Shown piece by piece: positions 8,813 through 17,068 of a stretch of DNA of 64,000 bases. The position numbers and the translations under genes were made by a program. The notes beneath the pieces were generated by a model. The model was not told where the DNA came from and ran no database searches. It saw only the letters and a list, made by a program, of their open reading frames with translations. Numbering within the stretch: the stretch's first letter is position 1; every line of letters starts with the position of its first letter. Location of the stretch: positions 186,001 to 250,000 of the forward strand of contig NZ_WKKI01000001.1 in assembly GCF_009674805.1 (NCBI RefSeq). The letters run 5' to 3'. Origin of the DNA: Metabacillus lacus. GTDB taxonomy: Bacteria > Bacillota > Bacilli > Bacillales > Bacillaceae.

Positions 8813-9460
8813 CTATAAAGGCTGAACACTCTCCCTCAACTGTTTTGCAGCATTCTTCGCAGAATCTGCTTGGCTGATAGCTGTGATAACTGACACACCA
8901 TCAGCACCCGCTTTTATGACGGCTTCAGCGTTGGAAGCTGTTATTCCTCCGATTCCTACTATGGGAATGGTAATGCCTTCCTCCCTAAGCCTTGTAAGTA
9001 GCTGAACTCCCTGAACTTCCTTTGCATCTTCTTTAGTAGTGGTTTTATAAATGGGTCCAATTCCAAGATAATCTGCCCCTTGTTCAATCGCTGCCCTTGC
9101 CTCTTCCAGAGTATGAACAGAAACACCAAGAATTCCGCTGCCGATTTTCTTCCTTACTTTTTCTGCAGGCTCGTCCTCCTGGCCAATATGCACGCCGTCT
9201 GCTCCCAGTCTCACAGCAAGATCTATATCGTCATTTACGATAAATGGCACAGAATATTGATGACAAATTTCTTTCAGTTTGCCGCCCAAATTCAACTTTT
9301 GCTGCTCCTTTAATGCTTGTGTTCCTTTTTCCCTGAACTGAAAGAGGGTGATACCCCCTTCACACGCCTGTTTCAAAGTTTCCTCCGGATCACTCAGACA
9401 ATTAGTGCTTCCCATAATAAAATATACCTTCAGCTTTTCACGAAGATCTTCAGTTTTCAA
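8813..9460 (-). CDS. thiE: Thiamine-phosphate synthase
   Basis: Joins HMP-pyrophosphate and thiazole phosphate to give thiamine phosphate; TIM-barrel, 215 aa. Family motifs: VYFIMGS near the N-terminus, FREKG, VNDDIDLAVRLGADGVHIGQED, GIGPIYKTTTK and GIGGI. TTG 9460 is taken as start because AGGGGG lies 8 bp upstream and the product then aligns with known ThiE starts. The longer frame from 9508 would overlap thiD by about 60 bases. With TTG the overlap with the thiD stop is 11 bases, suggesting translational coupling. Last gene of the TPP-riboswitch operon. Confidence 0.93.
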   Translation of the reverse strand: MKTEDLREKLKVYFIMGSTNCLSDPEETLKQACEGGITLFQFREKGTQALKEQQKLNLGGKLKEICHQYSVPFIVNDDIDLAVRLGADGVHIGQEDEPAEKVRKKIGSGILGVSVHTLEEARAAIEQGADYLGIGPIYKTTTKEDAKEVQGVQLLTRLREEGITIPIVGIGGITASNAEAVIKAGADGVSVITAISQADSAKNAAKQLRESVQPL

Positions 9461-10265
9461 GGGACATCCCCCTTTTTCGTCGGTATGCCCAATGATTTGT
9501 AGGACCATGTCCGCTTCCTATTTTTAAATCATCTTCAATCGCTGCCTGAATGAATTTCTTTGCTTCACTCACTGCTTCATGTATGCTATGTCCTTTAGCT
9601 AATTGTGCGGTCATAGCAGCTGAAAAAGTGCACCCTGTTCCATGTGTGTTTGCAGTAGGAAGCCGTTCACTGCTGTAAACGGTAAAGCTTTCTCCGTCAA
9701 ACAGGAGATCTGACGCCTCAAACGTATCCTGATCATGTCCGCCCTTAATGACTGCAAATGTAGTACCCATTTTAACCAACTTTTCGGCAGCTTTTCTTTT
9801 ATCCTCCTCAGAAGAAATAGAGATGCCAGTTAATGCCTCAGCCTCAGGTATATTAGGGGTTATCACATATGAGAGAGGCAAAAGATACTGAATCATTGCT
9901 GAAACTGCCTCGTTCTGGAGAAGTGGTGCTCCTCCTTTTGCAATCATCACAGGATCAATGATCAACTTTTCCCAACCATAATTGTGAACGGCTTCAGCTA
10001 CAGTCTTTATAATATCTGCATTAAAGAGCATGCCTGTTTTTAAGGCATCCGTTCCCATATCATCCCCAATAGAGGAAATCTGTTCTTTTACAGCTTGAAC
10101 TGTCATTGGGAAAACATTTTGCACTCCCTTGGTATTTTGAGCAGTAACAGCTGTCAGCGCGCTCATTCCAAAAACATCCAGCTCCTGAAATGTTTTAATA
10201 TCTGCCTGAATGCCTGCTCCGCCGCCGCTGTCTGAACCGGCAATCGTCAAGGCTTTATAAATCAT
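9450..10265 (-). CDS. thiD: Hydroxymethylpyrimidine (phosphate) kinase
   Basis: Phosphorylates HMP and HMP-P for thiamine salvage and synthesis; ribokinase-like fold, 271 aa. Motifs: [18 protein letters not shown] at the N-terminus, [11 protein letters not shown] near residue 107, and the anion hole/catalytic GTGCTFSAA near residue 213. Its start overlaps the end of thiM by 11 bases and its end overlaps thiE, so the three salvage genes are tightly coupled. Confidence 0.95.
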   Translation of the reverse strand: MIYKALTIAGSDSGGGAGIQADIKTFQELDVFGMSALTAVTAQNTKGVQNVFPMTVQAVKEQISSIGDDMGTDALKTGMLFNADIIKTVAEAVHNYGWEKLIIDPVMIAKGGAPLLQNEAVSAMIQYLLPLSYVITPNIPEAEALTGISISSEEDKRKAAEKLVKMGTTFAVIKGGHDQDTFEASDLLFDGESFTVYSSERLPTANTHGTGCTFSAAMTAQLAKGHSIHEAVSEAKKFIQAAIEDDLKIGSGHGPTNHWAYRRKRGMSLEN

Positions 10266-11070
10266 GTCCGCTGCCTCTTTTCACTTTGCTGAAATTCATG
10301 ATCTCTTCCTCTGTAAGATTGTGGAGGGAGTCGAGAAAATGAGCTTGAAAACTGCCTGGGCCATCTGCCTTCTCTGCGGCAAGCTCGGCAGCAATTCCGT
10401 TAACAGAAAGAGCTGCTGCTGCTGCAGTTACAGGATGATTTTCTACGGCAAGAAACGCCCCGATGATGGATGTGAGCAGGCAGCCTGCACCGGTTACCTT
10501 TGTTAACAGCTGATTGCCATTAAATACTTTTATCACTTGTTTTCCGTCTGAAACAAAGTCTACTTTGCCTGTAATGATGACAGTCGTATGCAGTATGGCC
10601 GAAGCTGACAAAGCAAGCTCTTCTAAATTTCCTTGAGCTTCCCCTGCATCTACTCCTTTAATGCTCCAGTTCTGACCGGAAATATTTGCGATCTCAGCTG
10701 CATTTCCTCTGACTGCTGACACCTTTACTTCATCGAGAATTCTTTTTACAGAATCTGTCCGATAAGGTGTTGCGCCTGCTCCTACTGGGTCCAAAATGAC
10801 TGGCACATCATGCTGATTGGCTGATTTCCCTGCAATCATCATGGATTGCACAACTGCTTCGTCAAGCGTACCGATATTCAGAACAAGTGCTCCTGCAATT
10901 TTAGCCATATCGGCAACTTCTTCCTTTGCGTAGGCCATAACAGGGGACGCTCCCAGGGACAGCAGTCCGTTCGCTGTAAAATTTGTCACCACAGTATTGG
11001 TGATATTATGAACAAGCGGTGATGCTTGCTTAACTTTTTCCAATCTTTCAAAAACTGCTAATGGGATCAT
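10255..11070 (-). CDS. thiM: Hydroxyethylthiazole kinase
   Basis: Phosphorylates the thiazole alcohol (HET), a salvage step, 271 aa. Recognisable segments: [20 protein letters not shown] near residue 21, [20 protein letters not shown], and [13 protein letters not shown], the ribokinase-like catalytic region. ATG 11070 has a clear GGAGG site. It is placed after the SDR gene (18-bp gap) and overlaps thiD. With ThiD and ThiE it makes a complete salvage route from HMP and HET; no de novo thiC or thiG is in view. Confidence 0.95.
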   Translation of the reverse strand: MIPLAVFERLEKVKQASPLVHNITNTVVTNFTANGLLSLGASPVMAYAKEEVADMAKIAGALVLNIGTLDEAVVQSMMIAGKSANQHDVPVILDPVGAGATPYRTDSVKRILDEVKVSAVRGNAAEIANISGQNWSIKGVDAGEAQGNLEELALSASAILHTTVIITGKVDFVSDGKQVIKVFNGNQLLTKVTGAGCLLTSIIGAFLAVENHPVTAAAAALSVNGIAAELAAEKADGPGSFQAHFLDSLHNLTEEEIMNFSKVKRGSGHDL

Positions 11071-11088
11071 AATATTTTTCCTCCTTCA

Positions 11089-11850
11089 TTAATCCATGAC
11101 AAGTCCGCCGTCAACCACCAGGTTCTGCCCTGTAATTGCTCTGGCTCCTGGCGAGGCAAAAAAGACAACTGCATCTGCTGCATCGGCAGGTTCTGTTACT
11201 TTTCTTAATGGTGTTGATGACTCAATGAGCTGAAATACTTCCTCAGAAGTAGCTGAACTTGCGTCAGTAGTTCTTAACAGTCCGGCAGAAACCATGTTGA
11301 CAGTAATTCCATAGGGCCCAAGCTCAGCAGCCATATTCCTTGTAAAACCAAGCAATGCTGCTTTACTGGTCGTGTAATCATGGTATGGAACCACCGGATG
11401 CTGAAAAAGGTTTGTACCTATGTTGATAATTCTTCCAAATCCCTTCTCTTTCATCCCCGGCAATCCAGCTTGAATTGTATGCAGGGCACCTTGTATCGCA
11501 CCTTGAAACTGGCTGAGGTAATGATCCCAAGTGATGTGCTCTGCTTGGGGTCGTGTAACAGGGTCGAACTGAAAGTCAAGGAGCGCATTATTCACAATGC
11601 ATGAGACTGGTTTTGCAAAATGCTCCTCAGCTTTTTGGAACATTCTAATTACCTCTTGTTGATTCAGTATATCCGCTTGCAAAGGAAGCGCCTGTTCACC
11701 GATTTCACTTGCAAGCTGCAGCGCCTGATCCCTGCTGCTGCGATAGTTTATCACTACCTGGGCTCCTTCTCTTGCAAAAGATTTTACAATTTCTTTTCCC
11801 AGACCGCGGCCTGCGCCTGTAACGAGCACCAGCTGATTTTGTAATCTCAT
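11089..11850 (-). CDS. SDR-family oxidoreductase, first gene of the TPP-controlled operon
   Basis: NAD(P)-dependent short-chain dehydrogenase, FabG-like, 253 aa. The cofactor loop is TGAGRGLG near residue 10; NNALLDF replaces the usual NNAG; the catalytic pair is Tyr-x-x-x-Lys in YHDYTTSKAAL; VSAGLLRTTDA and VVDGG follow. ATG 11850 with GGAGAGAGA just upstream is preferred over the longer frame from 11913, which would add an atypical basic N-terminus. It lies between the TPP riboswitch and thiM, so it is probably TPP-repressed. A role in thiazole or pyrimidine precursor conversion is a guess; substrate unknown. Confidence 0.85.
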   Translation of the reverse strand: MRLQNQLVLVTGAGRGLGKEIVKSFAREGAQVVINYRSSRDQALQLASEIGEQALPLQADILNQQEVIRMFQKAEEHFAKPVSCIVNNALLDFQFDPVTRPQAEHITWDHYLSQFQGAIQGALHTIQAGLPGMKEKGFGRIINIGTNLFQHPVVPYHDYTTSKAALLGFTRNMAAELGPYGITVNMVSAGLLRTTDASSATSEEVFQLIESSTPLRKVTEPADAADAVVFFASPGARAITGQNLVVDGGLVMD

Positions 11851-11974
11851 TCTCTCTCTCCATTTCTTTCTTTGCAGTAATCTGCGAAACATGCCTGCCG
11901 CCAGGAAAGACAATGATAAGCCTAATAAGCATCATGGCTGAATAATATACGAAACTCTGTACTGTTCGACATGC

Positions 11975-12003
11975 AAAAAAGCCAGGTCATAAAGACCTGG
12001 CTT
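11975..12003 (-). terminator. Riboswitch-controlled terminator of the thi operon
   Basis: AGCCAGGTC-(TTTAT)-GACCTGGCT stem followed on the reverse strand by TTTTTT, 40 bp after the TPP aptamer and 125 bp before the SDR start. Confidence 0.88.
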
Positions 12004-12042
12004 AGAAAGTATAAGTAAGAAACAAGAATTCTTTCCTGCTTT

Positions 12043-12139
12043 TCACTACTTTCCTACGCTGGCATAATCCAGATCAGGTCAAAAGGGTTAAAAAAGGAAC
12101 GTTTTTCTCTCAGCCCGCGCCTGGGCACCCCTAGTAGCA
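12043..12139 (-). promoter_or_regulatory. TPP riboswitch (THI box)
   Basis: Reverse strand carries the THI-box signatures in order: CTACTAGGGGTGCCC, GGGCTGAGAG, AACCCTTTTGACCTGATCTGG and ATTATGCCAGCGTAGGAA, with AGTAG closing P1. It precedes a terminator hairpin, indicating transcriptional control: TPP binding stops SDR-thiM-thiD-thiE. A spurious frame runs across this region and is not annotated. Confidence 0.96.
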
Positions 12140-12165
12140 AAGATATATGTAATATTTTCATCCCT

Positions 12166-12194
12166 ATCATATCCTTTATCACGGTTTTCGTAAA
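12166..12194 (-). promoter_or_regulatory. Sigma-A promoter of the TPP riboswitch operon
   Basis: Reverse strand TTTACG (plus 12189-12194), 17-bp spacer, TATGAT (12166-12171); the start would fall about 20 bases before the aptamer. Confidence 0.6.
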
Positions 12195-12263
12195 GCAGGA
12201 ACCTTTGACTGAGTTAAACAGCTTTGATAATACGTGCGTCTTTTCATCGAAATGTTCGGCTAA

Positions 12264-12289
12264 TAAAAAAAGCAGCTGTTTTAGCCGCT
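12264..12289 (-). terminator. Probable terminator after the DUF2188 gene
   Basis: Reverse strand AGCGGC...GCTGCT short stem followed by TTTTTTTATT, 11 bases after the stop at 12301. The stem is short and has one mismatch. Confidence 0.5.
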
Positions 12290-12300
12290 TAAAAAATTCA

Positions 12301-12561
12301 TTATGATTCGTAATTATGCTGCTCTTCAATCTGTCCGTGCTCACTGTGAATGTAAGCCATTGTGCCAGCGTCTTTAGCGAGTCTTTTTGCTTCTTCAACA
12401 GCATCTGATTTTGAGCCTGCAGTATAAGCCGGGTTATCTTCCCCTTCTTTTTTTACAGCCCATCCTTCATCATCATGAGGCACTACATGGAATCTGGCTT
12501 CATCAGTTCCTGCTCTTTCTTTGAAATACTCGTTTCGTTCATCATTGTTTTTGTTTGCCAT
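12301..12561 (-). CDS. DUF2188 domain protein
   Basis: Small soluble protein of 86 aa. Residues 20-75 match the DUF2188 pattern: RFHVVPHDDEGWAVKKEG, then a SKSDAVEEAKRLA helix and a strand ending AYIHSEHGQI. ATG 12561 with GGGAGG upstream is preferred; the frame is open further to 12630 but without a ribosome site. A sigma-B-like promoter lies about 50-75 bases upstream, suggesting a stress-induced gene. The biochemical function of DUF2188 is not known to me. Confidence 0.82.
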   Translation of the reverse strand: MANKNNDERNEYFKERAGTDEARFHVVPHDDEGWAVKKEGEDNPAYTAGSKSDAVEEAKRLAKDAGTMAYIHSEHGQIEEQHNYES

Positions 12562-12608
12562 TCTTACAGCCTCCCTGTCCTCAATAATAATATGGTGATA
12601 GAGGATAT

Positions 12609-12634
12609 TTACCCGGGCTGCAGGAAACAAAAAC
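12609..12634 (-). promoter_or_regulatory. Sigma-B-like promoter of the DUF2188 gene
   Basis: Reverse strand GTTTTT (plus 12629-12634), 14-bp spacer, GGGTAA (12609-12614), compared with the sigma-B consensus GTTTAA-N12-15-GGGTAT. Confidence 0.5.
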
Positions 12635-12652
12635 CTTTGAGTGAACGGCAGG

Positions 12653-12952
12653 TCAAGGCTGGAGTATTTGAATGTGGTGCCTTGTATAATACCTGCCGAA
12701 TCGGTAGTTTACTTCAATTTTGGCTTTATGCTTGCTCAGGCTTAACCAATACACTGTTGTTGTTTTACTAAAATCTTTTTCATATTGTATCCCAAAAGAA
12801 TTTGCAGCAGATTCAACAAAAGCTTCAAATTCTTCCTTTAATAGAAGTTTTGGCTTTGAAAACCTCTTTTGCAGTTTATGTTTTTCATCTGTATACTGAT
12901 TAATCACCTCGAAAAATCTTTCTTCAGTGCTTAAAAAATTACCTTTGGTCAT
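12653..12952 (-). CDS. Hypothetical protein, about 99 aa
   Basis: No family recognised. The product is basic and soluble, with a helical first half (FFEVINQYTDEKHKLQKRF) and a second half rich in beta-prone and aromatic residues (TTVYWLSLSKHKAKIEVNYRF), like a small nucleic-acid-binding or toxin-like fold, though that is only impression. ATG 12952 is preferred because AAGGGGTGAG lies about 10 bases upstream. A GTG at 12967 is in frame but overlaps that ribosome site. The neighbouring DUF2188 gene is 90 bp downstream, with its own promoter. Confidence 0.65.
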   Translation of the reverse strand: MTKGNFLSTEERFFEVINQYTDEKHKLQKRFSKPKLLLKEEFEAFVESAANSFGIQYEKDFSKTTTVYWLSLSKHKAKIEVNYRFGRYYTRHHIQILQP

Positions 12953-12995
12953 ATGAAATCTGCTCACCCCTTACTCGTTAGAAAGTCGAACTAAA

Positions 12996-13041
12996 AAAGT
13001 CAGAAAAGACTTGTCTATCTAGACTGCCTTTTCTGACTTAT
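12996..13041. terminator. Strong hairpin upstream of the 99-aa gene
   Basis: AAGTCAGAAAAG pairs with CTTTTCTGACTT (12 bp). The loop holds a second small stem GTCTA-TC-TAGAC. On the reverse strand it is followed by TTTTTTAG, so it can terminate transcripts coming from the 190-aa gene about 300 bp away. The rest of the gap 13042-13336 shows no gene or clear motif. Confidence 0.6.
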
Positions 13042-13336
13042 AAGCATTTTAAATCCATCCCTTGCTGTCAGTGCATCTATTTTATACTATGTAATTTCTT
13101 TTCGTGATGTCCGCTTGTATTCTAGCACCTGCAGAAAAGGAATTCAACTCTATCTCTGTTACATTCTGATGACAAAATGTTAATGAGATTTCTTTCTTTT
13201 TTCAGGGTTAGTCTAACTGCTCCCGCTTTTCTTCCAAGTTACTATGATTTATGGTTTTTTCAGACATGTATTTAGCGGAGCCTTTGCAAGGGATTAATTC
13301 CGTTGTGCCCTCAATCCAAATTAAAACACGCAGATT

Positions 13337-13909
13337 TTATTTCGCTCTCTCCCAGCCGGCAACAAGATTGAACAAAAGCAGGTAAAGCATTTTTACAAGC
13401 TCACCAATGCTTTGCTCACTCTGAAAGCCGTCCATTACATTATATTGCAGATTAATTTCCCATAAACCTTCTCGATCATTGAACATTGCAGAGTATGCAA
13501 GCTGATCTTCACCAAGTGAACCGGTTAGGAATTCTTTGAGGTAACTGCCGGCCTTCTTCGGAAGCTGCAAACCCAAAAGCGCGCTGTAATGCCCGAAAAC
13601 GTCATCCACTTCCAGAGAAAAGCCGTTCACACCGAGCAGTTGAAACCAGTCTGATTCTAAATAATAGAAATCTTGTTTATGTAGAGCTATTTCATGAATG
13701 CTTGCATCTAAAAGAGTGCTGTTTGCCTCTTCCTGAAGTTCTTCTGTTTCTTTATTAACCCGTTCTATATAGCAGCCTTTAAACCTGTCATAGCCCAGCT
13801 CCACTTGCATAGCATCCTGATTATAATCAGCTGATTTTAAATAAGTGATTTCTTCTTCATAAAAGCTGTTTCTACCTTCTGTCATCGTTTTCAATTTATC
13901 GGCGAGCAT
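13337..13909 (-). CDS. Hypothetical protein, 190 aa
   Basis: No family recognised with confidence. A soluble, acidic, apparently globular protein with no signal peptide or membrane segment; C-terminal helix rich in leucine (LVKMLYLLLFNLVAGWERA). It starts at ATG 13909 with GGAGGAAGAC upstream, allowing a start about 6 bases from the site. It stands alone, with a terminator-like hairpin downstream at 13000 and the LLM cluster terminator on the other side. Similar sequences in bacilli are sometimes labelled aminotransferase-like, but I see no PLP motif here. Confidence 0.7.
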   Translation of the reverse strand: MLADKLKTMTEGRNSFYEEEITYLKSADYNQDAMQVELGYDRFKGCYIERVNKETEELQEEANSTLLDASIHEIALHKQDFYYLESDWFQLLGVNGFSLEVDDVFGHYSALLGLQLPKKAGSYLKEFLTGSLGEDQLAYSAMFNDREGLWEINLQYNVMDGFQSEQSIGELVKMLYLLLFNLVAGWERAK

Positions 13910-14002
13910 TGTCTTCCTCCAGTCCTTTTCTTACTCTTCATTATAGCATTAGCTAAAGAAAATTTTCTATCAGATCAACTTGATTACTTTCCTTTCAAAA
14001 TA

Positions 14003-14036
14003 ATAAAAAAAGACTGTATCAGCAAGATACAGTCTC
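14003..14036 (-). terminator. Terminator of the LLM gene at 14042
   Basis: Reverse strand AGACTGTATC-TTGCT-GATACAGTCT, a 10-bp perfect stem, followed by TTTTTTTATT. Confidence 0.88.
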
Positions 14037-14041
14037 AGCTA

Positions 14042-15043
14042 TCACGAATTTTGAAAAAGATCAGCAATCAGTTCAAAGGAACGCAAGCGATCTTCGTGTG
14101 AATAGACAGAACCATTAATCATAATCTCATTTGCACCGGTTTCCTCCATAAAGCTTGCAATCTTTTCTCTGACTGTATCAGGATTTCCTGCAATAGATGA
14201 ACCGAGCTGCTGTTCCAAAGCGGCTTTTTCGTAAGGATTCCATAGTCCGTCCATGCTTTCTACAGGTGGGCTTAGCTTGCCCGGCACATTTCTTACCAAA
14301 TTCAAAAACTGCTGCTGCATGGAGGTGGCAAGGTATGCCGCTTTTTCATCTGTATCAGCTGCAATCACATTGGCACCTACCATTGCATAAGGCTCCTGAA
14401 GCACCTCAGAAGGCTGAAAATATCTTCTGTACGCCTGCATGGCAGGCAAGGTATTGTCTGGTGAAAAGTGGCTTGCGAACGCAAAAGGCAAACCGAGTGA
14501 TCCAGCAAGGCGGGCACTTAAAGTGCTAGACCCCAGCAGCCAGATTGGAATGTTCAGTCCTTCACCCGGAATTGCGCGCACCGGTCTTCTTGACAGAGAA
14601 GGTTTGAGGTAGGACCGAAGCTCTTCCACCTGATCGGGAAAATCATCACCTGTACTGCGGTTTTCCCGGCGGAGTGCCCGAGCGGTCATATGGTCTGTGC
14701 CAGGTGCACGACCCAAACCTAAATCGATTCTTTCTGGGTACATAGATTCCAGCGTGCCAAATTGTTCAGCGATGACAAGCGGTGCATGGTTTGGCAGCAT
14801 AATGCCTCCCGAACCGACACGTATTGTGGAAGTTCCCCCTGCAATATAGCCGATCAGTACCGACGTTGCTGAGCTTGCTACTCCTTCCATGTTATGATGC
14901 TCGGCAACCCAATAACGGTGATAGCCCCATTTTTCAGCATGCTGAGCAAGATCCATTGTATGTTTAAAAGATTCTGCGGGCGTACTGCCTTCTATGACAG
15001 GTGCCAAATCTAGCACAGAATATTTGATATCCTTTAAATTCAT
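14042..15043 (-). CDS. LLM-class flavin-dependent oxidoreductase (luciferase-like), copy 1
   Basis: Bacterial-luciferase-like monooxygenase, TIM barrel using FMNH2, 333 aa, typical length. Family signatures: SVLDLAPV at strand 1, [11 protein letters not shown] near residue 42, [24 protein letters not shown] near 76-99, and [11 protein letters not shown] near 107. ATG 15043 follows GAAGGAGG. The substrate cannot be read from the sequence; such proteins in bacilli act on small organic or sulfur compounds. It is a diverged tandem paralogue of the next gene (76-bp gap). Confidence 0.9.
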   Translation of the reverse strand: MNLKDIKYSVLDLAPVIEGSTPAESFKHTMDLAQHAEKWGYHRYWVAEHHNMEGVASSATSVLIGYIAGGTSTIRVGSGGIMLPNHAPLVIAEQFGTLESMYPERIDLGLGRAPGTDHMTARALRRENRSTGDDFPDQVEELRSYLKPSLSRRPVRAIPGEGLNIPIWLLGSSTLSARLAGSLGLPFAFASHFSPDNTLPAMQAYRRYFQPSEVLQEPYAMVGANVIAADTDEKAAYLATSMQQQFLNLVRNVPGKLSPPVESMDGLWNPYEKAALEQQLGSSIAGNPDTVREKIASFMEETGANEIMINGSVYSHEDRLRSFELIADLFQNS

Positions 15044-15119
15044 TTTTTGCGCCTCCTTCTTAACACAACTACATTATATACATTTCGATTGCCGAAACAA
15101 ATAAAAAGGCTCACAGTTT

Positions 15120-16106
15120 TTAAGAAATCAATTCCTTTGCCAAAAGCTGAAAAGACTGCAGTTTATCTTCAAATCTATGCAGATTTGTAAGGATAAGGAA
15201 TTCATTACATTCATATCTTTGAGAAAGCGCGTTTAGTTCCGCCTTCACCTTTTTCGGCGTTCCAATAATCATCCTGCTTCGGTTGTGGCTGATTTTCTCC
15301 CTGTCACGAACAGAAAGAGGGTACTGTACAGCTTCTGAGTAAGATGGTATACGGGAATTCTCTCCTTTTTCCACCCTCAGCAGCCAAATATCCTGACTTA
15401 ATGCAAGCTTTTCAGCTTGCTCCTCTGTTTTCGCACAAACCACAAAAACACAAACCATATGCTGAGGCTTCTTCTGATAAGGGGTTGCTCTAAACTCTGC
15501 TTTGTATGTCGAGATTGCCTGCTTCCCGGCCGCGGGGTAGAGAAAATGGCCGAAAGTAAATGCAAGTCCTTTTTCAGCTGCCAGTTTCGCGCCTTTTACA
15601 GACGTACCCAGCAGCCAAACCTGAGGCTGTCTGTCAATAGACGGAAATGCAGTAACTTTATGAACAGGATCATTTCCCAAATAGCGTTTGAGCTCGTCAA
15701 CCTGCCTTGGAAACTCAGAGAGGCTTTTCCTTAGTCCGTCTGTCAATGCAAGTCTTGTTGCAGCGTCTCCGCCAGGAGAACGTCCAATTCCTAGGTCTAC
15801 TCTGCCTGGAAACATGGCCTCGAGCGTTAAAAAGTTTTCAGCTATTTTTAAAGGGCTGTATTGAGGCAGCAGCAACGCGCCCGACCCTACCTTAATCGTC
15901 TTCGTAACAGCTGCAAGATGAGACATTATCACTTCCGGGGAGGAGCCAGCAAGCCCTGCAGTGTTATGATGCTCTGCCACCCAAAATCTATGAAAGCCGA
16001 GCTGCTCAGCTTCCATTACAAGTGATAACGTATGTTGAAGGGCCATTTCAGCAGTCTCCCCTGCCGAAATCGCGGATTGTTCCAATATACTGAGCCGCAC
16101 CATCAT
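15120..16106 (-). CDS. LLM-class flavin-dependent oxidoreductase (luciferase-like), copy 2
   Basis: Second LLM-family protein, about 328 aa, aligned with copy 1 along its length: HRFWVAEHHNTAG, VGSGALLLPQYSPLKIAENF, DLGIGRSPGGD, WLLGTS. The start is ambiguous: AAGGAGGG is followed by ATG ATG GTG in frame, and the third codon (GTG) has the best 7-base spacing. The gene model is given from the first ATG. A separate transcription unit cannot be excluded, but the two most likely form an operon. Substrate unknown. Confidence 0.88.
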   Translation of the reverse strand: MMVRLSILEQSAISAGETAEMALQHTLSLVMEAEQLGFHRFWVAEHHNTAGLAGSSPEVIMSHLAAVTKTIKVGSGALLLPQYSPLKIAENFLTLEAMFPGRVDLGIGRSPGGDAATRLALTDGLRKSLSEFPRQVDELKRYLGNDPVHKVTAFPSIDRQPQVWLLGTSVKGAKLAAEKGLAFTFGHFLYPAAGKQAISTYKAEFRATPYQKKPQHMVCVFVVCAKTEEQAEKLALSQDIWLLRVEKGENSRIPSYSEAVQYPLSVRDREKISHNRSRMIIGTPKKVKAELNALSQRYECNEFLILTNLHRFEDKLQSFQLLAKELIS

Positions 16107-16277
16107 CCCTCCTTGGCGTTTGGTTTATAATCTTAGTCTATCCCAATGGTTTTTTAATTTCTAAAGTTATGCATTCTGATTGAAATGAATTGTTCTTTAA
16201 GCAAACCATTTAGAATGGATATTTGCTCTACATGTTAATATGAAAAAGGTTTTACATGACGAGTAGGAAATTCCAAA

Positions 16278-16318
16278 CTAAAAGAGCCCAACTTCTCTTA
16301 AAAAAGTGAGCTTTTTAG
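16278..16318 (-). terminator. Possible terminator after the DJ-1/PfpI gene
   Basis: Reverse strand AGCTCACTT...AAGTTGGGCT imperfect stem followed by CTTTTAG, about 45-80 bases past the stop at 16361. Weak pairing. The gap 16107-16360 shows nothing else. Confidence 0.4.
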
Positions 16319-16360
16319 TTACTTCATATTTTTTTGAACATGTATAAAACTGCTAAGTGC

Positions 16361-16993
16361 TTAGCTGTTTATTGAATTCATTAACTGAAGGAAGTATTGG
16401 GGTTTATGAGTCTTATTTAGGTGATACCATGCATCTAAAGTGTCGGGTGCAAATACATCTAACATTCTCACTACTTCCAGCGCAAATTCCAGAGGAGCTA
16501 TTCCTGATGCAGTAACTAAATTTTCATGGGATACAGCAGATCCCACTTTATAGAACTTTTCTCCATTATAGTTAGGACATACCATTTTAGTGTATTCTAA
16601 GTTATTACTTGTATGCCTTCTGTTATCTAAGTATCCCATATTCGCGAGGGCATCAGCTGCACCACAAATGGCAGCAATCTTAGTACCAAGATTTAAAGCT
16701 TCTCCTATTTTTTTCAAGATAGGTTGATGCATATCTTCTCTCCATGTAGTCCCTCCAGGTAAAATTAAAAGATCGTTATTTTCAAGTGTACATTCATCAG
16801 CGGAGATATCCGGTTTTATGCTCAGACCTCCCATCGTCATAATACTTTCCTTATTAGCGCCTACTGTAATTACTTTTAAAGCTGGTATATTATTTTTGAA
16901 ATATCTTCCTGTGTTCAGTTCAGCAATTACATATCCATATTCCCAGTCTGACATCGTATTTAAAACATAAAGATAAACTTTTTCCGTCTGCAT
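16361..16993 (-). CDS. DJ-1/PfpI family glutamine-amidotransferase-like protein
   Basis: Class I glutamine-amidotransferase-like fold, 210 aa. LLILPGG near residue 75 and the nucleophile elbow AAICGAA (Cys near residue 108) are the family hallmarks. The HxGxA helper of true amidotransferases is not evident, so protease or chaperone-like or unknown activity is as likely. ATG 16993 is chosen (GGGGTG 9 bases upstream). It is downstream of a WYL regulator in the same direction but separated by a good terminator, so co-regulation is not assured. Confidence 0.85.
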   Translation of the reverse strand: MQTEKVYLYVLNTMSDWEYGYVIAELNTGRYFKNNIPALKVITVGANKESIMTMGGLSIKPDISADECTLENNDLLILPGGTTWREDMHQPILKKIGEALNLGTKIAAICGAADALANMGYLDNRRHTSNNLEYTKMVCPNYNGEKFYKVGSAVSHENLVTASGIAPLEFALEVVRMLDVFAPDTLDAWYHLNKTHKPQYFLQLMNSINS

Positions 16994-17034
16994 CCAATAA
17001 CACCCCAATCACACTTGATATAGCCAATTATAAA

Positions 17035-17068
17035 ATAACATCCCTGACAGTTAACGTCAGGGATGTTA
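17035..17068 (-). terminator. Terminator of the WYL regulator gene
   Basis: Reverse strand AACATCCCTGAC-GTTAACT-GTCAGGGATGTT, a 12-bp perfect stem, followed by ATTTTATA. Confidence 0.8.

Noticed and set aside
12054-12404. 116-aa reverse-strand frame
   Set aside because: It overlaps the TPP riboswitch and its promoter and the end of the DUF2188 gene, with no ribosome site.
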